From the NCBI GenBank assembly GCA_017885385.1, contig JAFNGF010000164.1, forward strand, positions 13,021-44,602: a DNA stretch of 31,582 nucleotides. Direction: 5' to 3'. Positions within the stretch are counted from its first letter, which is position 1; each line of letters begins with the position of its first letter. The notes below the pieces were generated by a model. It did no database searches. It saw only the letters and a program-made list of their open reading frames with translations, and was not told the origin of the DNA. A program made the translations under genes and the position numbers. Source of the DNA: Planctomycetota bacterium (lineage in GTDB: Bacteria > Planctomycetota > Phycisphaerae > Sedimentisphaerales > Anaerobacaceae). Of the stretch, positions 1 through 7,655 are shown one piece after another.

Positions 1-27
1 CGCGCGCGCGTGCGTGTGTCTCACCGG

Positions 28-235
28 TTGGCAATCTTAGCAATAGTTGGCAATCTTTGCATTATTAGCTCAATAATAAGGTTTTTGTTGGCAATCTATG
101 GTGGCAATCTTAAGAGAGTAGTTGGCAATCTTAAGGACTTAGTGGCAATCTTCAAAGGTTGCCAACTATTCTTTGTTTTTGGCCTAAAAACGCTAAGGTT
201 GCCACATTGCCACGTATAAGGGCATTGGCAATCTT
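28..235. repeat. Iteron array (7 direct repeats of TTGGCAATCTT), candidate replication origin
   Basis: The unit TTGGCAATCTT is exact at 28-38, 47-57, 122-132 and 225-235. It has one end mismatch at 88-98, and shortened TGGCAATCTT copies lie at 102-111 and 143-152. All are on the plus strand. Inverted partial copies (TTGCCA) lie near 158-166 and 198-212. Several spacings are about 20 bp (19, 21, 20), which places units on one helix face. The last unit overlaps the stop codon of the helicase gene. Iterons beside a replication-protein gene are typical of plasmid and integrative-element origins, so origin or Rep autoregulation is inferred. Irregular spacing and the short unit argue against CRISPR. 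Confidence 0.7.
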
Positions 236-1727
236 AGGGCATGGACCACCACCAAATTTTGTCCTTGCCAAAACCCTCTGCCTCAGACCTAACGCCTAAT
301 TCGTTCTTGGCACGATCAAGTGTTCTTTTAGCGATCTTCTCGCGGTCCGCAAGCTCCATAACCTCAGTGCTTCTGACCCGGCCATCAGAAAGCAAGTCGC
401 GGAGCCATTCTTTCGCGTCATCACGGACAGTGCGTTCTTCAGTATTCTCAATTCCCAGGACTTCATCGGCCCGGAGCAAGAGCGGTTTCGTTTCAAAGTC
501 CAAGTGCCCATCAACGATCCGAAACGCCAGGCTGCTCTGCTCCTCGCACAGGTTCATCTTTACGGGAACAAGCAACCGCCGTTTCTCATCATCTTTGTCA
601 ATCGCGAGAAGCCAGACGGCACGTGCAGCAGCGTTGAAGGCGACTGAACCCATTGTGCGGTAAATCACCTTCGTTGTCTGAGCTTTATTGAGATGCGAAA
701 CGCAAACGACCGCAACACTGCGCTTTTCAGCCAGGTCACTTAGCAGTGCCAGAGCAGCCCGTACCTCTGCGTTTTTGTGAGAATCAGTGTTACCGAGATA
801 AGCAGTAATTGGGTCGACTATCACCGCTTGGACATCTTTGCATTTCACAATAGCGTTCTCAAGTGCCGGGACGTGCTTTGTGACATCAAAATACTCGTCA
901 CCGGCGGCAGACCGTACCCCTTTAATGGCGATGATTTTTGCCGCGTGTGCACCAAGTTTGTCCAGCCTCGGACGAACCGTAAATTCCAAGTGATCCTCGG
1001 CCGTGAGAATCACCACCGACCCCAAAGGCGCGATATTTCCCGGCACGGGACTATCGGGCCAGGGACGTCCGGTACTGATTCGTGCTGCCATGTCAAGCGT
1101 AAGCCAACTCTTGCCCAGTCCTGGATCGCCGATGATTAACGAAAGCATGGCCTTAGGGAATCGCTCAAACCAAAGCCACTCGATGGGTCTCGGCGTGACA
1201 TCGGCCAAGTTGATGCAGACCGGTTGACAATCGCCTTGTACGTTGCTGACAGTATCGAGTGACATGGCGATACGCTGGATCTCAGGGATTTTCTCGTCCG
1301 GATCACCCGATTCATTTGCGACCTGTCGAATCTGCTCGGCAGCCGACCAAAGTTTCCGCGATTTTGCCTCTTTCAAGACTATCTTCGCATAGTAGTCAAC
1401 AAGGGCCGAACTTGTAACGCTCTCCACAACCTCCCCTATGTATAGCACGCCTTCTTCCTCGCTCGTTCCTTTCAGTTTGTCCAACTTGCCTTCCTTTTTA
1501 AGTTCGTCCCGTAGCAATATCGGGTCGATCGGCGTTTTGGCAAAGTGCAGTTTTACGAGAGCTTCGAATATGGTTTGGTTCTCCGGCAGGTAAAACAAGT
1601 CCGAGCGAGGCAGCAATGATAGGACTTTCGGGACACAATCCGGGTTGATTATCATTGAGCCGACCAGGGCAGCCTCGGCCTCACGGCTGAAAAACTTGCT
1701 TGTATCAAAATTGTCGATATTTTGCAT
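234..1727 (-). CDS. RepA-type replicative helicase with DnaB-like N-terminal domain
   Basis: A 497-aa protein, probably a plasmid- or element-type replicative helicase. Residues about 13-135 match the DnaB N-terminal helical domain (REAEAALVGSMI, then DLFY..ENQ.IFEAL). Residues about 185-420 are a RecA/AAA_25 core with Walker A GDPGLGKS (200-207), Walker B VQAVIVDP (299-306) and a SHLNK segment (344-348). The C-terminal 65 residues look like a winged helix. I chose the ATG at 1725-1727 because the DnaB-N similarity begins there. The frame stays open upstream to 2027, but that part is the shadow of the overlapping HTH gene. The start lies inside the preceding gene (23-nt overlap), implying translational coupling. 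The stop touches the last iteron. Known RepA and DnaB proteins are hexameric helicases; the element-replication role is inferred. Confidence 0.85.
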   Translation of the reverse strand: MQNIDNFDTSKFFSREAEAALVGSMIINPDCVPKVLSLLPRSDLFYLPENQTIFEALVKLHFAKTPIDPILLRDELKKEGKLDKLKGTSEEEGVLYIGEVVESVTSSALVDYYAKIVLKEAKSRKLWSAAEQIRQVANESGDPDEKIPEIQRIAMSLDTVSNVQGDCQPVCINLADVTPRPIEWLWFERFPKAMLSLIIGDPGLGKSWLTLDMAARISTGRPWPDSPVPGNIAPLGSVVILTAEDHLEFTVRPRLDKLGAHAAKIIAIKGVRSAAGDEYFDVTKHVPALENAIVKCKDVQAVIVDPITAYLGNTDSHKNAEVRAALALLSDLAEKRSVAVVCVSHLNKAQTTKVIYRTMGSVAFNAAARAVWLLAIDKDDEKRRLLVPVKMNLCEEQSSLAFRIVDGHLDFETKPLLLRADEVLGIENTEERTVRDDAKEWLRDLLSDGRVRSTEVMELADREKIAKRTLDRAKNELGVRSEAEGFGKDKIWWWSMP

Positions 1728-2043
1728 CCGTGCATTCCCGAATTGCAATCCATTCTTGTCTTGGCGGGCAGCCGGCCTGGACCCAGACGGCCAGTTCTGC
1801 AACCCGCCAGAGTTGCCTGCGTCCCAGCGAGACTGGCAACGGTCCGAGCCGGCCCGAACTGTGCAGGCCCGCCAAGTGACGGGCGCTGACGCCGAGCAAC
1901 CTTGCCGCTTGCTTAGCACCAACCAACAATGGCTCAACGGCTTTGATGTCAACGAGTGACGGCTCCATTTCTGGAACGCCAGTGTCGGCACCAGGGTTCT
2001 TTTCGATAGCGTGACAATAGAGCTCACTCGGAGTCCTGGACAT
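1705..2043 (-). CDS. Excisionase/HTH_17-family DNA-binding protein
   Basis: A 112-aa protein with a helix-turn-helix from about residue 38: LLVGAKQAARLLGVSARHL, followed by the wing signature SLGRRQLWRVAEL..WV.AGCP. This is the MerR/Xis-like HTH_17 pattern common in excisionases and small regulators of integrative elements. It probably binds element DNA to control excision or rep expression. The first 35 residues are unrelated linker. It overlaps the small gene upstream by 20 nt and the helicase gene downstream by 23 nt, so the three form one tight operon. No integrase is visible next to it; one may lie left of the window. The family call is good; excisionase versus regulator cannot be decided. 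Confidence 0.75.
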   Translation of the reverse strand: MSRTPSELYCHAIEKNPGADTGVPEMEPSLVDIKAVEPLLVGAKQAARLLGVSARHLAGLHSSGRLGPLPVSLGRRQLWRVAELAVWVQAGCPPRQEWIAIRECTDAKYRQF

Positions 2044-2197
2044 CTTTGTGCTTTCGTTTTTCTTTACTTTTTCCGCTCAGACCTTCTGCATCTAACTGCT
2101 GCATGAAGATTTCCTCGGCCCTGGCATATTTTCGCGCAGCTTCTATAATCTCCTTGAGTGCCAGACTAGCCTGGCGTTTTGCTTCCTTGTAAGTCAT
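2024..2197 (-). CDS. Small charged helical protein, first gene of the rep operon
   Basis: A 57-aa protein (MTYKEAKRQASLAL...) that is predicted to be almost entirely helical and strongly charged, with a Lys-rich tail (KSKEKRKHK). I know no family for it. The ATG at 2195-2197 is preferred over the longer frame to 2260, whose N-terminus is hydrophobic and unlike the rest, and which would run over a palindrome at 2231-2249. No strong Shine-Dalgarno is visible. The 20-nt overlap with the HTH gene supports it as a real, co-translated gene. Small leading proteins of this type often act as accessory replication or regulatory factors, but that is only a guess here. Confidence 0.5.
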   Translation of the reverse strand: MTYKEAKRQASLALKEIIEAARKYARAEEIFMQQLDAEGLSGKSKEKRKHKDVQDSE

Positions 2198-2230
2198 GGT
2201 CAACAGCTTACATGATGGATGACATATGCG

Positions 2231-2249
2231 TTTACTCGCCGCGAGTAAA
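2231..2249. promoter_or_regulatory. Palindrome upstream of rep operon, putative operator
   Basis: TTTACTCG-ccg-CGAGTAAA, a perfect 8-bp inverted repeat with a 3-nt centre, ends 34 nt upstream of the first rep-operon start. A degenerate copy (13 of 19 positions) sits at 2316-2334, 85 bp away. The pair brackets the region where the minus-strand promoter must lie. The operator role, perhaps for the operon's own HTH protein, is inferred. Confidence 0.45.
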
Positions 2250-2345
2250 AGCCAGTACAATTCTGCGAAAAAGTTGCTTTGTGAGCTGAAAATGAGGAAA
2301 GTTTTTTGAAGAAAATCTACTTGTCGCGAGTTGAAACAGTAGGAA

Positions 2346-3407
2346 CTACATGGGAAATTGATCTAGCTGGTTAAGTGTTTCTCGCTCAACCAGGTCATCA
2401 CGTAGGCTTTTCTGTTCGATCTCATGTTGTAAATATCGCCGCCAGTCGCATCGATGAACTTTGCCTTTTGGCGGTGATTTCTGAGACATGAACCTTATTT
2501 GACATCCGGGCGTGCGCAGCAACTTTCCCAGATGGTCATAGTCCAAGTTTGTCAGGTTATCAATCTCGTGCATACGGCCTATATCGTAGGCATCTTTTAT
2601 GGCTTCTTTGTTCGGATAGTAATTAAGGTCACCTTTGCTCCAGGGGACTTGATTTTGATATGGAAATTGCCCGATTGCCTTTTCCCCCGTCAGCATATCC
2701 AAAAGTCTGGCCCAAACCTGGCTCGATCCGAGCCAAAAATCGGAAAGTACCTCAAAAAAGGCATCTGCACGGATTCCCGGTTTGCCACTTGCATATTGTT
2801 CAATGGCCTGAATTGCAGTCGGCATAAAGTATCTTTTTTCGGGCTGGGTGAACTCGTGAACCGCCAGAACCCACGTTTCGATGTCCCGCCGAAAAGGACT
2901 TGGGAGAGCAACGTAGTCTGATAACTCCAGACTCTTGCCCACCTGCAGATTCGTTAAGATATGCGAGCTGATCTCGGCCAGAGCGTTCAGTGTGTGCATC
3001 GCTCCGGAACGGTCCCAATGCTGGTCCCCTGGGGCGAGCAGCCAGTGAAGCAACCGCCAACCGACCTTATAACAGTGATGCGGAGTATCAGACCACAAGG
3101 CCAATTGAGCCTCTTCGTTGTAATATAATTTCGGCAATCGCGGGCCGTGAACAAAAGCCACATACTGCTCAGGGTTGCCAAACTTGTCCCGCAGTTTGTG
3201 ATTCCCCGCGAAATGTGCCTTGAGTTGTTCGTCTGTCGCAGTAACTTCGCGGTTAAGTACGAGAACGTGCATCAGGTGAGGATACTGCTGGGCTGCTGCG
3301 TCAAATTGCCTTTGAAGTGTTCTGACCAACTCGAGAGGAAACTTTTTGACCTTGAATGAAGTGTCAGGAATTTCAGTGGGCTGTTTAGGTGAGGGTTGTT
3401 TTGCCAT
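2346..3407 (-). CDS. Hypothetical protein, 353 aa
   Basis: I do not recognise this protein. It is soluble, with no signal peptide or membrane segment. It is rich in aromatic residues and histidine, with a long helical central part (about 120-300) and a basic C-terminal stretch (PPKGKVHRCDWRRYL). The N-terminal 20 residues are Pro/Lys-rich and probably disordered. The ATG follows AGGTAAGAG, an acceptable ribosome-binding site. It lies between the small WPEL gene and the rep operon in the same orientation, so it is probably cargo or a conserved accessory protein of the same element. Absence of a nuclease or NTPase motif makes any functional guess unsafe. Confidence 0.7.
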   Translation of the reverse strand: MAKQPSPKQPTEIPDTSFKVKKFPLELVRTLQRQFDAAAQQYPHLMHVLVLNREVTATDEQLKAHFAGNHKLRDKFGNPEQYVAFVHGPRLPKLYYNEEAQLALWSDTPHHCYKVGWRLLHWLLAPGDQHWDRSGAMHTLNALAEISSHILTNLQVGKSLELSDYVALPSPFRRDIETWVLAVHEFTQPEKRYFMPTAIQAIEQYASGKPGIRADAFFEVLSDFWLGSSQVWARLLDMLTGEKAIGQFPYQNQVPWSKGDLNYYPNKEAIKDAYDIGRMHEIDNLTNLDYDHLGKLLRTPGCQIRFMSQKSPPKGKVHRCDWRRYLQHEIEQKSLRDDLVERETLNQLDQFPM

Positions 3408-3525
3408 CTCTTACCTGCCTTTCCAGTCGGGTCGGATCAGGCTACACGGCGAAAGGCAGGTGGCCTAAACTCCGTGCAGCCCGAACCGCTTGGCCAGTAG
3501 CTTGCTGGCCGTCCCGATATAAGCT

Positions 3526-3693
3526 CTATCCACTTACCTGGACTATCTTACTGATTATCCGCTTGGTTTCAAGTGAAAGCTCTGGCCAACGCTCAACGAG
3601 CAGCCGCAAGTCCGGGTCAGCTTCCTGTTTTGATAGTAAACTTTCGATAAACTTTCGGGAATTGTCGCTTTCGTTTGTCGGCTTTGGTTTCAT
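3526..3693 (-). CDS. Small WPEL-motif protein (mobile-element associated)
   Basis: A 55-aa protein ending LLVERWPELSLETKRIISKIVQ. The WPEL-x4-6-K-x-x-I-x-x-IV core recurs in two other places in this window, at 3895-3970 and 16670-16730. From memory, similar short tails sit beside integrases or tRNA attachment sites in planctomycetes; function is unknown. I chose the ATG at 3691-3693; a GTG at 3714 would add seven residues. It starts about 30 bp from the truncated tRNA and reads away from it, which ties it to the left-hand (rep) element. Confidence 0.5.
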   Translation of the reverse strand: MKPKPTNESDNSRKFIESLLSKQEADPDLRLLVERWPELSLETKRIISKIVQVSG

Positions 3694-3723
3694 AATTCTT
3701 TGTGTTTTCGACACTTGCGTAAC

Positions 3724-3771
<48 letters not shown>

Positions 3772-3780
3772 CCTCAAAAT

Positions 3781-3978
3781 GATAAGCCCCTTAAAAGCAG
3801 AGACTTAGAAGAAGCAGCAGCAGCAGCTTACAAAGAAAATCGAAAAACAGCCCAAAGTCAGCGTCAGAATCTACCCCCTGATTTAGCTGAAATCGTGGCT
3901 GTTTGGCCGGAACTGCCGGAGCATATCAAGGCCGCAATCAAAGCATTAGTGCAAACTCATGTTAGGGAGAAAAAGTGA
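3781..3978 (+). pseudogene. WPEL-motif peptide lacking a clear start
   Basis: The frame encodes ...DLAEIVAVWPELPEHIKAAIKALVQ, the clearest copy of the WPEL tail. No ATG, GTG or TTG precedes the conserved part after the tRNA scar. The only upstream start lies on the far side of the tRNA, and translating through the tRNA yields the familiar GRIRTCDLRIRNP artefact. The TGA is immediately followed by the ATG of the next gene, so the frame may still be translated as a coupling leader. A (CAG/GCA) run lies at about 3812-3826. It is probably the remnant tail of an integration-module gene. Confidence 0.45.
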
Positions 3979-4614
3979 ATGGCAGAGCAAAAGATCACAA
4001 GAATGAAGTCAACAAGGAAACCGTTGTCGGAGAAGGCCAAGACAAACGAAGGAAATGCTGAGAAAGAAGACTGGTTGGCTACACTTCAAAGGGGTAAAGA
4101 AACGCTCGGAACCACTATAGGTGCAGACGGGAAGACTCTTGACGTTGAACGCTGGCACATGAGGGGAATAAGCATCCCGACAACGTGTATGGCAGGCGCA
4201 GACGAACTAAGCGAAAACATAAAAATAGCCCTTCAGCTAAAATTCGCAGCCATCGCAATGGCGCTGCGGTCCAATTCCAAGGACCTGCAAGAGGAAGCTA
4301 TCGACACAGTGCTTGGTGACTTGCTTGTCGGTGCCTATCAGGACAAGCTCATTGCCTATACAAGAGTACCTTCTGGCGACAGCAAAAACAGTATGAGCGC
4401 ACTCAAAGAGATACAAAGGGTCAGGCAGGCAGCAGATACACACCTATTGAACATCCTGAAGGCAGTCCGAGATATTAAACGTCCTCCGGTCAATGTAGTG
4501 GTGAAACAGGCAGATGAAGTGAATGTTGCGGAGCAAATAAACCAGGCCGAGCAGCAGGTCAATATAGGCAAACACCAACAGGCGAACATAAACCCAGGCA
4601 AGCAGTCTGCCTAA
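3979..4614 (+). CDS. Hypothetical helical protein, 211 aa
   Basis: An unrecognised soluble protein. Residues 1-45 are basic and probably disordered. Residues about 65-165 are helical (SENIKIALQLKFAAIAMAL..., QRVRQAADTHLLNILKAV). The tail is Asn/Gln-rich with repeating QVN/QIN units (VNVVVKQADEVNVAEQINQ), which I have seen in small proteins from phage-like and plasmid elements. The ATG abuts the previous stop. It is followed within 18 nt by a zinc-ribbon gene, so 3979-5671 is probably one transcription unit. A DNA-packaging or DNA-binding accessory role would fit the context but has no motif support. Confidence 0.65.
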   Translation: MAEQKITRMKSTRKPLSEKAKTNEGNAEKEDWLATLQRGKETLGTTIGADGKTLDVERWHMRGISIPTTCMAGADELSENIKIALQLKFAAIAMALRSNSKDLQEEAIDTVLGDLLVGAYQDKLIAYTRVPSGDSKNSMSALKEIQRVRQAADTHLLNILKAVRDIKRPPVNVVVKQADEVNVAEQINQAEQQVNIGKHQQANINPGKQSA

Positions 4615-4632
4615 TGATTTAGACGGTTGTTT

Positions 4633-5079
4633 ATGAAAAGACTTGTTGAGGATACTTTCTGTCTGACAGCAAAGGAAGCAGCAGCAGCTTTGCCGAAGGG
4701 TATCGAATCAGGCAAAGTATCCCTTCAGATAGCAGACAGGTACATACAGGATGTAGTTATTGTTTGCACCCTCAGTAATCTTAAGGGCTTTGTCAAATGG
4801 TTTATCTGCCCATCCTGTCAAAACAGAGTGGGCAAACTGTATCTGCCAAGCAGAGAGGTCGTGTTCTTATGCCGGAAGTGCCACGATTTGGCCTACCGAG
4901 CACAGCAGTTGAGAGCCTTTAAGAAGCCGGAAGGAAGAAAAACTGAGGCCAGAAGGAAATACACAGAAAAGGACTGGCTTAAAGAGGCAACGGCTTTTCT
5001 CAAGAAGATGCGGTCAAAGCCACAGGAAACCAGAAACATAAGGACAGACACGGTGAAAAGCATAGAAAAGACGAGTTGA
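4633..5079 (+). CDS. Zinc-ribbon protein, 148 aa
   Basis: The central zinc ribbon has ICPSCQNRVGKLYLP (first CxxC) and, about 20 residues later, LCRKCHDLAYRAQ (second CxxC). I recognise this 'CP.C..RVgKLYLP...CR.C.DL.Y' arrangement from many planctomycete and plasmid-borne hypothetical proteins. The C-terminal third is Lys/Arg-rich and helical, consistent with nucleic-acid binding. An in-frame TTG lies at 4627, but ATG 4633 is the more likely start. Its shorter relative sits 330 bp downstream (5405-5671). The biochemical role is unknown. Confidence 0.7.
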   Translation: MKRLVEDTFCLTAKEAAAALPKGIESGKVSLQIADRYIQDVVIVCTLSNLKGFVKWFICPSCQNRVGKLYLPSREVVFLCRKCHDLAYRAQQLRAFKKPEGRKTEARRKYTEKDWLKEATAFLKKMRSKPQETRNIRTDTVKSIEKTS

Positions 5080-5082
5080 GAA

Positions 5083-5394
5083 ATGAGGAAAACTGAAACC
5101 AAGCAGCTAATACGGATGATGCAGCGAGAGTTCGATGAAGAGAAGAGACTGGACTTCGTGAGCCTGGGCGATGGGGGACACTATACCAGATCGCAGAAAG
5201 ACTATGCGTTCAAGGTAATAGACGAATCCGGCGTGAGAGCCACGGCAAGGATTCTGAGGATACCACGTAGAACATTGCAGCGATGGTGCAGAGAATACGG
5301 TAAGTATGTCAAACGGTGTCCATTTTGGGTTTATGAGTGGGTAAAAAGGCGGAGAAAGAGGTGGGAGTTTTGGGCACGCCGGGGGTATTCTTGA
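5083..5394 (+). CDS. Small helix-turn-helix protein, 103 aa
   Basis: Residues about 45-72 (VRATARILRIPRRTLQRWCREYG) form a clear Fis/homeodomain-like HTH of the kind found in transposase N-termini and small element regulators. The tail is extremely basic and aromatic (KRRRKRWEFWARRGY), suggesting tight DNA contact. The ATG lies 3 nt after the previous stop, so it is translationally coupled to the zinc-ribbon gene. There is no catalytic domain. It may be a DNA-binding accessory factor; transposase fragment is an alternative, though the coupling argues for a real small gene. Confidence 0.6.
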   Translation: MRKTETKQLIRMMQREFDEEKRLDFVSLGDGGHYTRSQKDYAFKVIDESGVRATARILRIPRRTLQRWCREYGKYVKRCPFWVYEWVKRRRKRWEFWARRGYS

Positions 5395-5404
5395 GGACCA
5401 TTTT

Positions 5405-5671
5405 TTGGGCGAATGTCGCCACTTAAAAAGCGGCACATGTAGGCATTGCTATGATCTGTCCTACGCGAGCCGAAACGAAACACGTTTGGCACGCATTGGC
5501 GGTATCGGCTACCCGATTAAGGCCGAAAGGCAGTTTGAAGAACTCTACAAACAGACTAAACGCTGGACCTACAAAGGTAGGCCAACAAGGAAGGCAAGAA
5601 AGCTGCAGGCCATCGAAGCCCGGCTGAACGCATACGGGCCGGTCGATTGGGACGCACTGCTGCAAGGTTGA
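5405..5671 (+). pseudogene. N-terminally truncated zinc-ribbon protein, 88 aa
   Basis: TCRHCYDLSYASRNETR at residues 11-27 matches the second half of the zinc ribbon at 4633-5079, and the C-terminal part (YPIKAERQFEELYKQTKRW) is the expected basic helical tail. The first CxxC half (CP.C..RV.KLY) is absent. Only a TTG start is available, and the frame upstream is open but unrelated. It is either a degraded copy whose N-terminus was lost by deletion near 5395, or a very short variant. The ribbon would be incomplete as it stands. Confidence 0.5.
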
Positions 5672-5975
5672 GGGTTCCCAGGCATGGGTGGTGTTGAGAT
5701 GTTTTCCAGAGTCCATAAGAGGGCGTGAATCGTCGTCAAGTTCTTAGGCCGGGATGTTGGAAACGCTGCACTGTCATGATCGATTTCGGCAGTTCGCCGT
5801 TTCTGACAAATGAGAACACGCACCTGAGTACCTGCAAGTAGTTGGGGCAGCCGCTTGGAGCAACCATCCTTGGGTCTGCACTCGTTTTCCTTCTGAGCAC
5901 CGGCGGCTGCTTTGCTGGTGCCTCAGCCGTTTCAGGGGCAATGGCATCGCCAAGGCAAACGAGGGCAAGGTCCTC
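5672..5975. other. Gene-poor spacer
   Basis: About 300 bp with no frame that has a plausible start, codon bias or recognised similarity. Frames exist on the minus strand, but they are low-complexity and lack ribosome-binding sites. It separates the zinc-ribbon cluster from the AbiE promoter. Confidence 0.5.
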
Positions 5976-6012
5976 TTGACATGTTACAAAAAGTGGGGTA
6001 TTTTTTGTAACA
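5976..6012 (+). promoter_or_regulatory. abiE promoter with embedded palindromic operator
   Basis: -35 TTGACA (5976-5981), a 17-bp spacer and -10 TATTTT (5999-6004) form a near-consensus sigma-70-type promoter. An 11-bp perfect inverted repeat, TGTTACAAAAA (5982-5992) and TTTTTGTAACA (6002-6012), fills the spacer and covers the -10. A repressor bound there would block RNA polymerase. AbiEi antitoxins are known to repress their own promoter through inverted repeats, so this is the likely AbiEi operator. Confidence 0.75.
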
Positions 6013-6033
6013 GACCATTAAATGGAGATTGGC

Positions 6034-6636
6034 ATGGATAATCTTCGGGATAACATCGTGCGAAGAATTGAACGGCGAGGCCGAGGGTGGGCTTTTTCTC
6101 GCAAGGACTTTCAGGACATAGCACCCACTGGGCCGCTTGGAGTCATTTTGTCTCGGCTTGTTAAACAAAGCATGATCCGTCGTCTTGGGCGAGGCTTATT
6201 CGATTATCCCAGGGTAAACCCAGCCCTTAGAGGAGAACTCAGCCCTGATACGGGCCAGGCCGCCCAAGCCATCGCGCGTAAGTTCCGGTGGACGATCATG
6301 CCGGAAGGGGGGCTGGCGGCAAATCAACTCGGCCTATCGCAACAGGTACCTGCAAAGCTCGTTTACCTCTCTGACGGCCCCACAAAGGAATTCCAGGTGG
6401 GCAACACTGCGATCCATTTTAAGCATGCGCGACCCAAGGAAATGCGCACCGAAAACTACGCATCTCGGCTGGTTATACAGGCACTTCGGCATCTTGGCAA
6501 AGACAGGGTGGACCGAAAAGTAATCGATCACCTGTGGAAGCGACTCTCATCTGATGAGAAAGCGGATCTCCTGAAGGACACCCGCTATGGCACGGACTGG
6601 ATTTACAAGGTGGCCAGACAAATCGCAAAGGATTGA
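6034..6636 (+). CDS. abiEi: AbiEi-type antitoxin (DUF6088-like)
   Basis: A 200-aa antitoxin and autoregulator of a type IV toxin-antitoxin pair. The N-terminal winged helix (residues about 1-60, ending LSRLVKQSMIRRLGRGLFDYP) has the AbiEi/DUF6088 signature. The rest is the antitoxin domain (TIMPEGGLAANQLGLSQQVPAKLVYLSDG). In this family the antitoxin neutralises the toxin without a stable complex and represses the operon. ATG 6034 is preferred over ATG 6022 because GGAG sits 6 nt upstream of it. The short leader follows the operator-bearing promoter. The stop overlaps the toxin's possible TTG start and precedes its GTG. Function: phage abortive infection or element stabilisation. Confidence 0.85.
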   Translation: MDNLRDNIVRRIERRGRGWAFSRKDFQDIAPTGPLGVILSRLVKQSMIRRLGRGLFDYPRVNPALRGELSPDTGQAAQAIARKFRWTIMPEGGLAANQLGLSQQVPAKLVYLSDGPTKEFQVGNTAIHFKHARPKEMRTENYASRLVIQALRHLGKDRVDRKVIDHLWKRLSSDEKADLLKDTRYGTDWIYKVARQIAKD

Positions 6637-6638
6637 GC

Positions 6639-7655
6639 GTGGACAAGGTAGCCTGCCTGGACAAAGGCATGAGATCGGATCTTTTCAACGAAACCGCCAC
6701 TCGGATGGGGTTGAACGCCGTCGTTGTAGAGAAAGATTTCTGGGTGTGTTGGTTGCTGAAGCAATTGTTCACTATCAAGGAATTTGATGGCTGGCTGGTT
6801 TTCAAGGGCGGCACAAGCCTGTTGAAATGCTTCAATCTGATCCAAAGGTTTTCTGAAGATATTGACCTGGCTGTTGACTTTGAGAAGCTTGGGTTCACTG
6901 GGACTAAAGATCCCAGACGGGCCAATTTATCGCATACGAGGCGTCGAACACTTCTTGATGAGATGCTGGTTGAGTGCCAACATTATATTGCTGGGTCGTT
7001 CTTGGGCATTCTGACGAATCGAGTTAGAGAGGTCTTGGGACAAGCCCGATGGGTCTTGAAGGTAAGCGATGCCGACCCCAACACTGTCGAATTTGAATAC
7101 CCTTCGGCTTTGGGCAGGCGGCTAAAGTACGTTAATCCGCGCGTGGTCTTGGAGCTGGGAACGCATGCTGAACCCATTCCGCATGAGGCATATCCTCTCC
7201 AGCCATTTGCGGCTGAGTATTTTCCGTACGTATTCAATGAACCGACTTGTTCAGTGACAACGGTCGTGGCCCGACGGACGTTCTGGGAGAAGGCCACGAT
7301 CCTACACGCTGAGTATCATCGACCATTGGATAAGCCCCTGTTGCAGCGGTGCTACCGTCACTATGCAGATGTGGCCATGATGGCGCAGGCTACGGTCAAA
7401 AGGGAAGCATTAGCCGATCTCAAACTCCTCCATAATGTGACAATTCACAAAGACCGCTTCTATCACTGCGCCTGGGCCAGATATCTCGATGCCAAGCCAG
7501 GCAGTTTCCACCTGCTGCCCCGCGACGAGCGATTGCCAGAGTTGCGTCGCGACTACCAAGCCATGCAAGTGATGTTCTTCAAGGACCCACTGGACTTTGA
7601 GACAGTCCTGCAGCGGTTGATGCATTTGGAGCGGGACATCAACTCATCTGCATGA
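6639..7655 (+). CDS. abiEii: AbiEii-type nucleotidyltransferase toxin
   Basis: A 338-aa protein of the AbiEii/AbiGii (DUF1814) nucleotidyltransferase family. It carries VEKDFWV (30-36), the Pol-beta-like FKGGTSL (55-61) and, after a short helix, SEDIDLAV (72-79) with two catalytic acidic residues. The length and the C-terminal helical region (ELRRDYQAMQVMFF) match the family. Related toxins transfer nucleotides to RNA acceptors and stop growth. I chose GTG 6639 because AAAGGA lies 6 nt upstream; a TTG at 6633 overlapping the antitoxin stop is the alternative. It is coupled to the antitoxin gene. All key motif residues are intact, so it should be active. Confidence 0.9.
   Translation: MDKVACLDKGMRSDLFNETATRMGLNAVVVEKDFWVCWLLKQLFTIKEFDGWLVFKGGTSLLKCFNLIQRFSEDIDLAVDFEKLGFTGTKDPRRANLSHTRRRTLLDEMLVECQHYIAGSFLGILTNRVREVLGQARWVLKVSDADPNTVEFEYPSALGRRLKYVNPRVVLELGTHAEPIPHEAYPLQPFAAEYFPYVFNEPTCSVTTVVARRTFWEKATILHAEYHRPLDKPLLQRCYRHYADVAMMAQATVKREALADLKLLHNVTIHKDRFYHCAWARYLDAKPGSFHLLPRDERLPELRRDYQAMQVMFFKDPLDFETVLQRLMHLERDINSSA

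Noticed and set aside
28..235. CRISPR array
   Set aside because: Repeat unit is only 10-11 bp, spacing is irregular (13 to 83 bp) and no cas gene is near.
1728..2027. N-terminal extension of the RepA-type helicase
   Set aside because: The extra 100 residues are a shadow of the HTH gene in another frame; DnaB-N similarity begins after Met at 1727.
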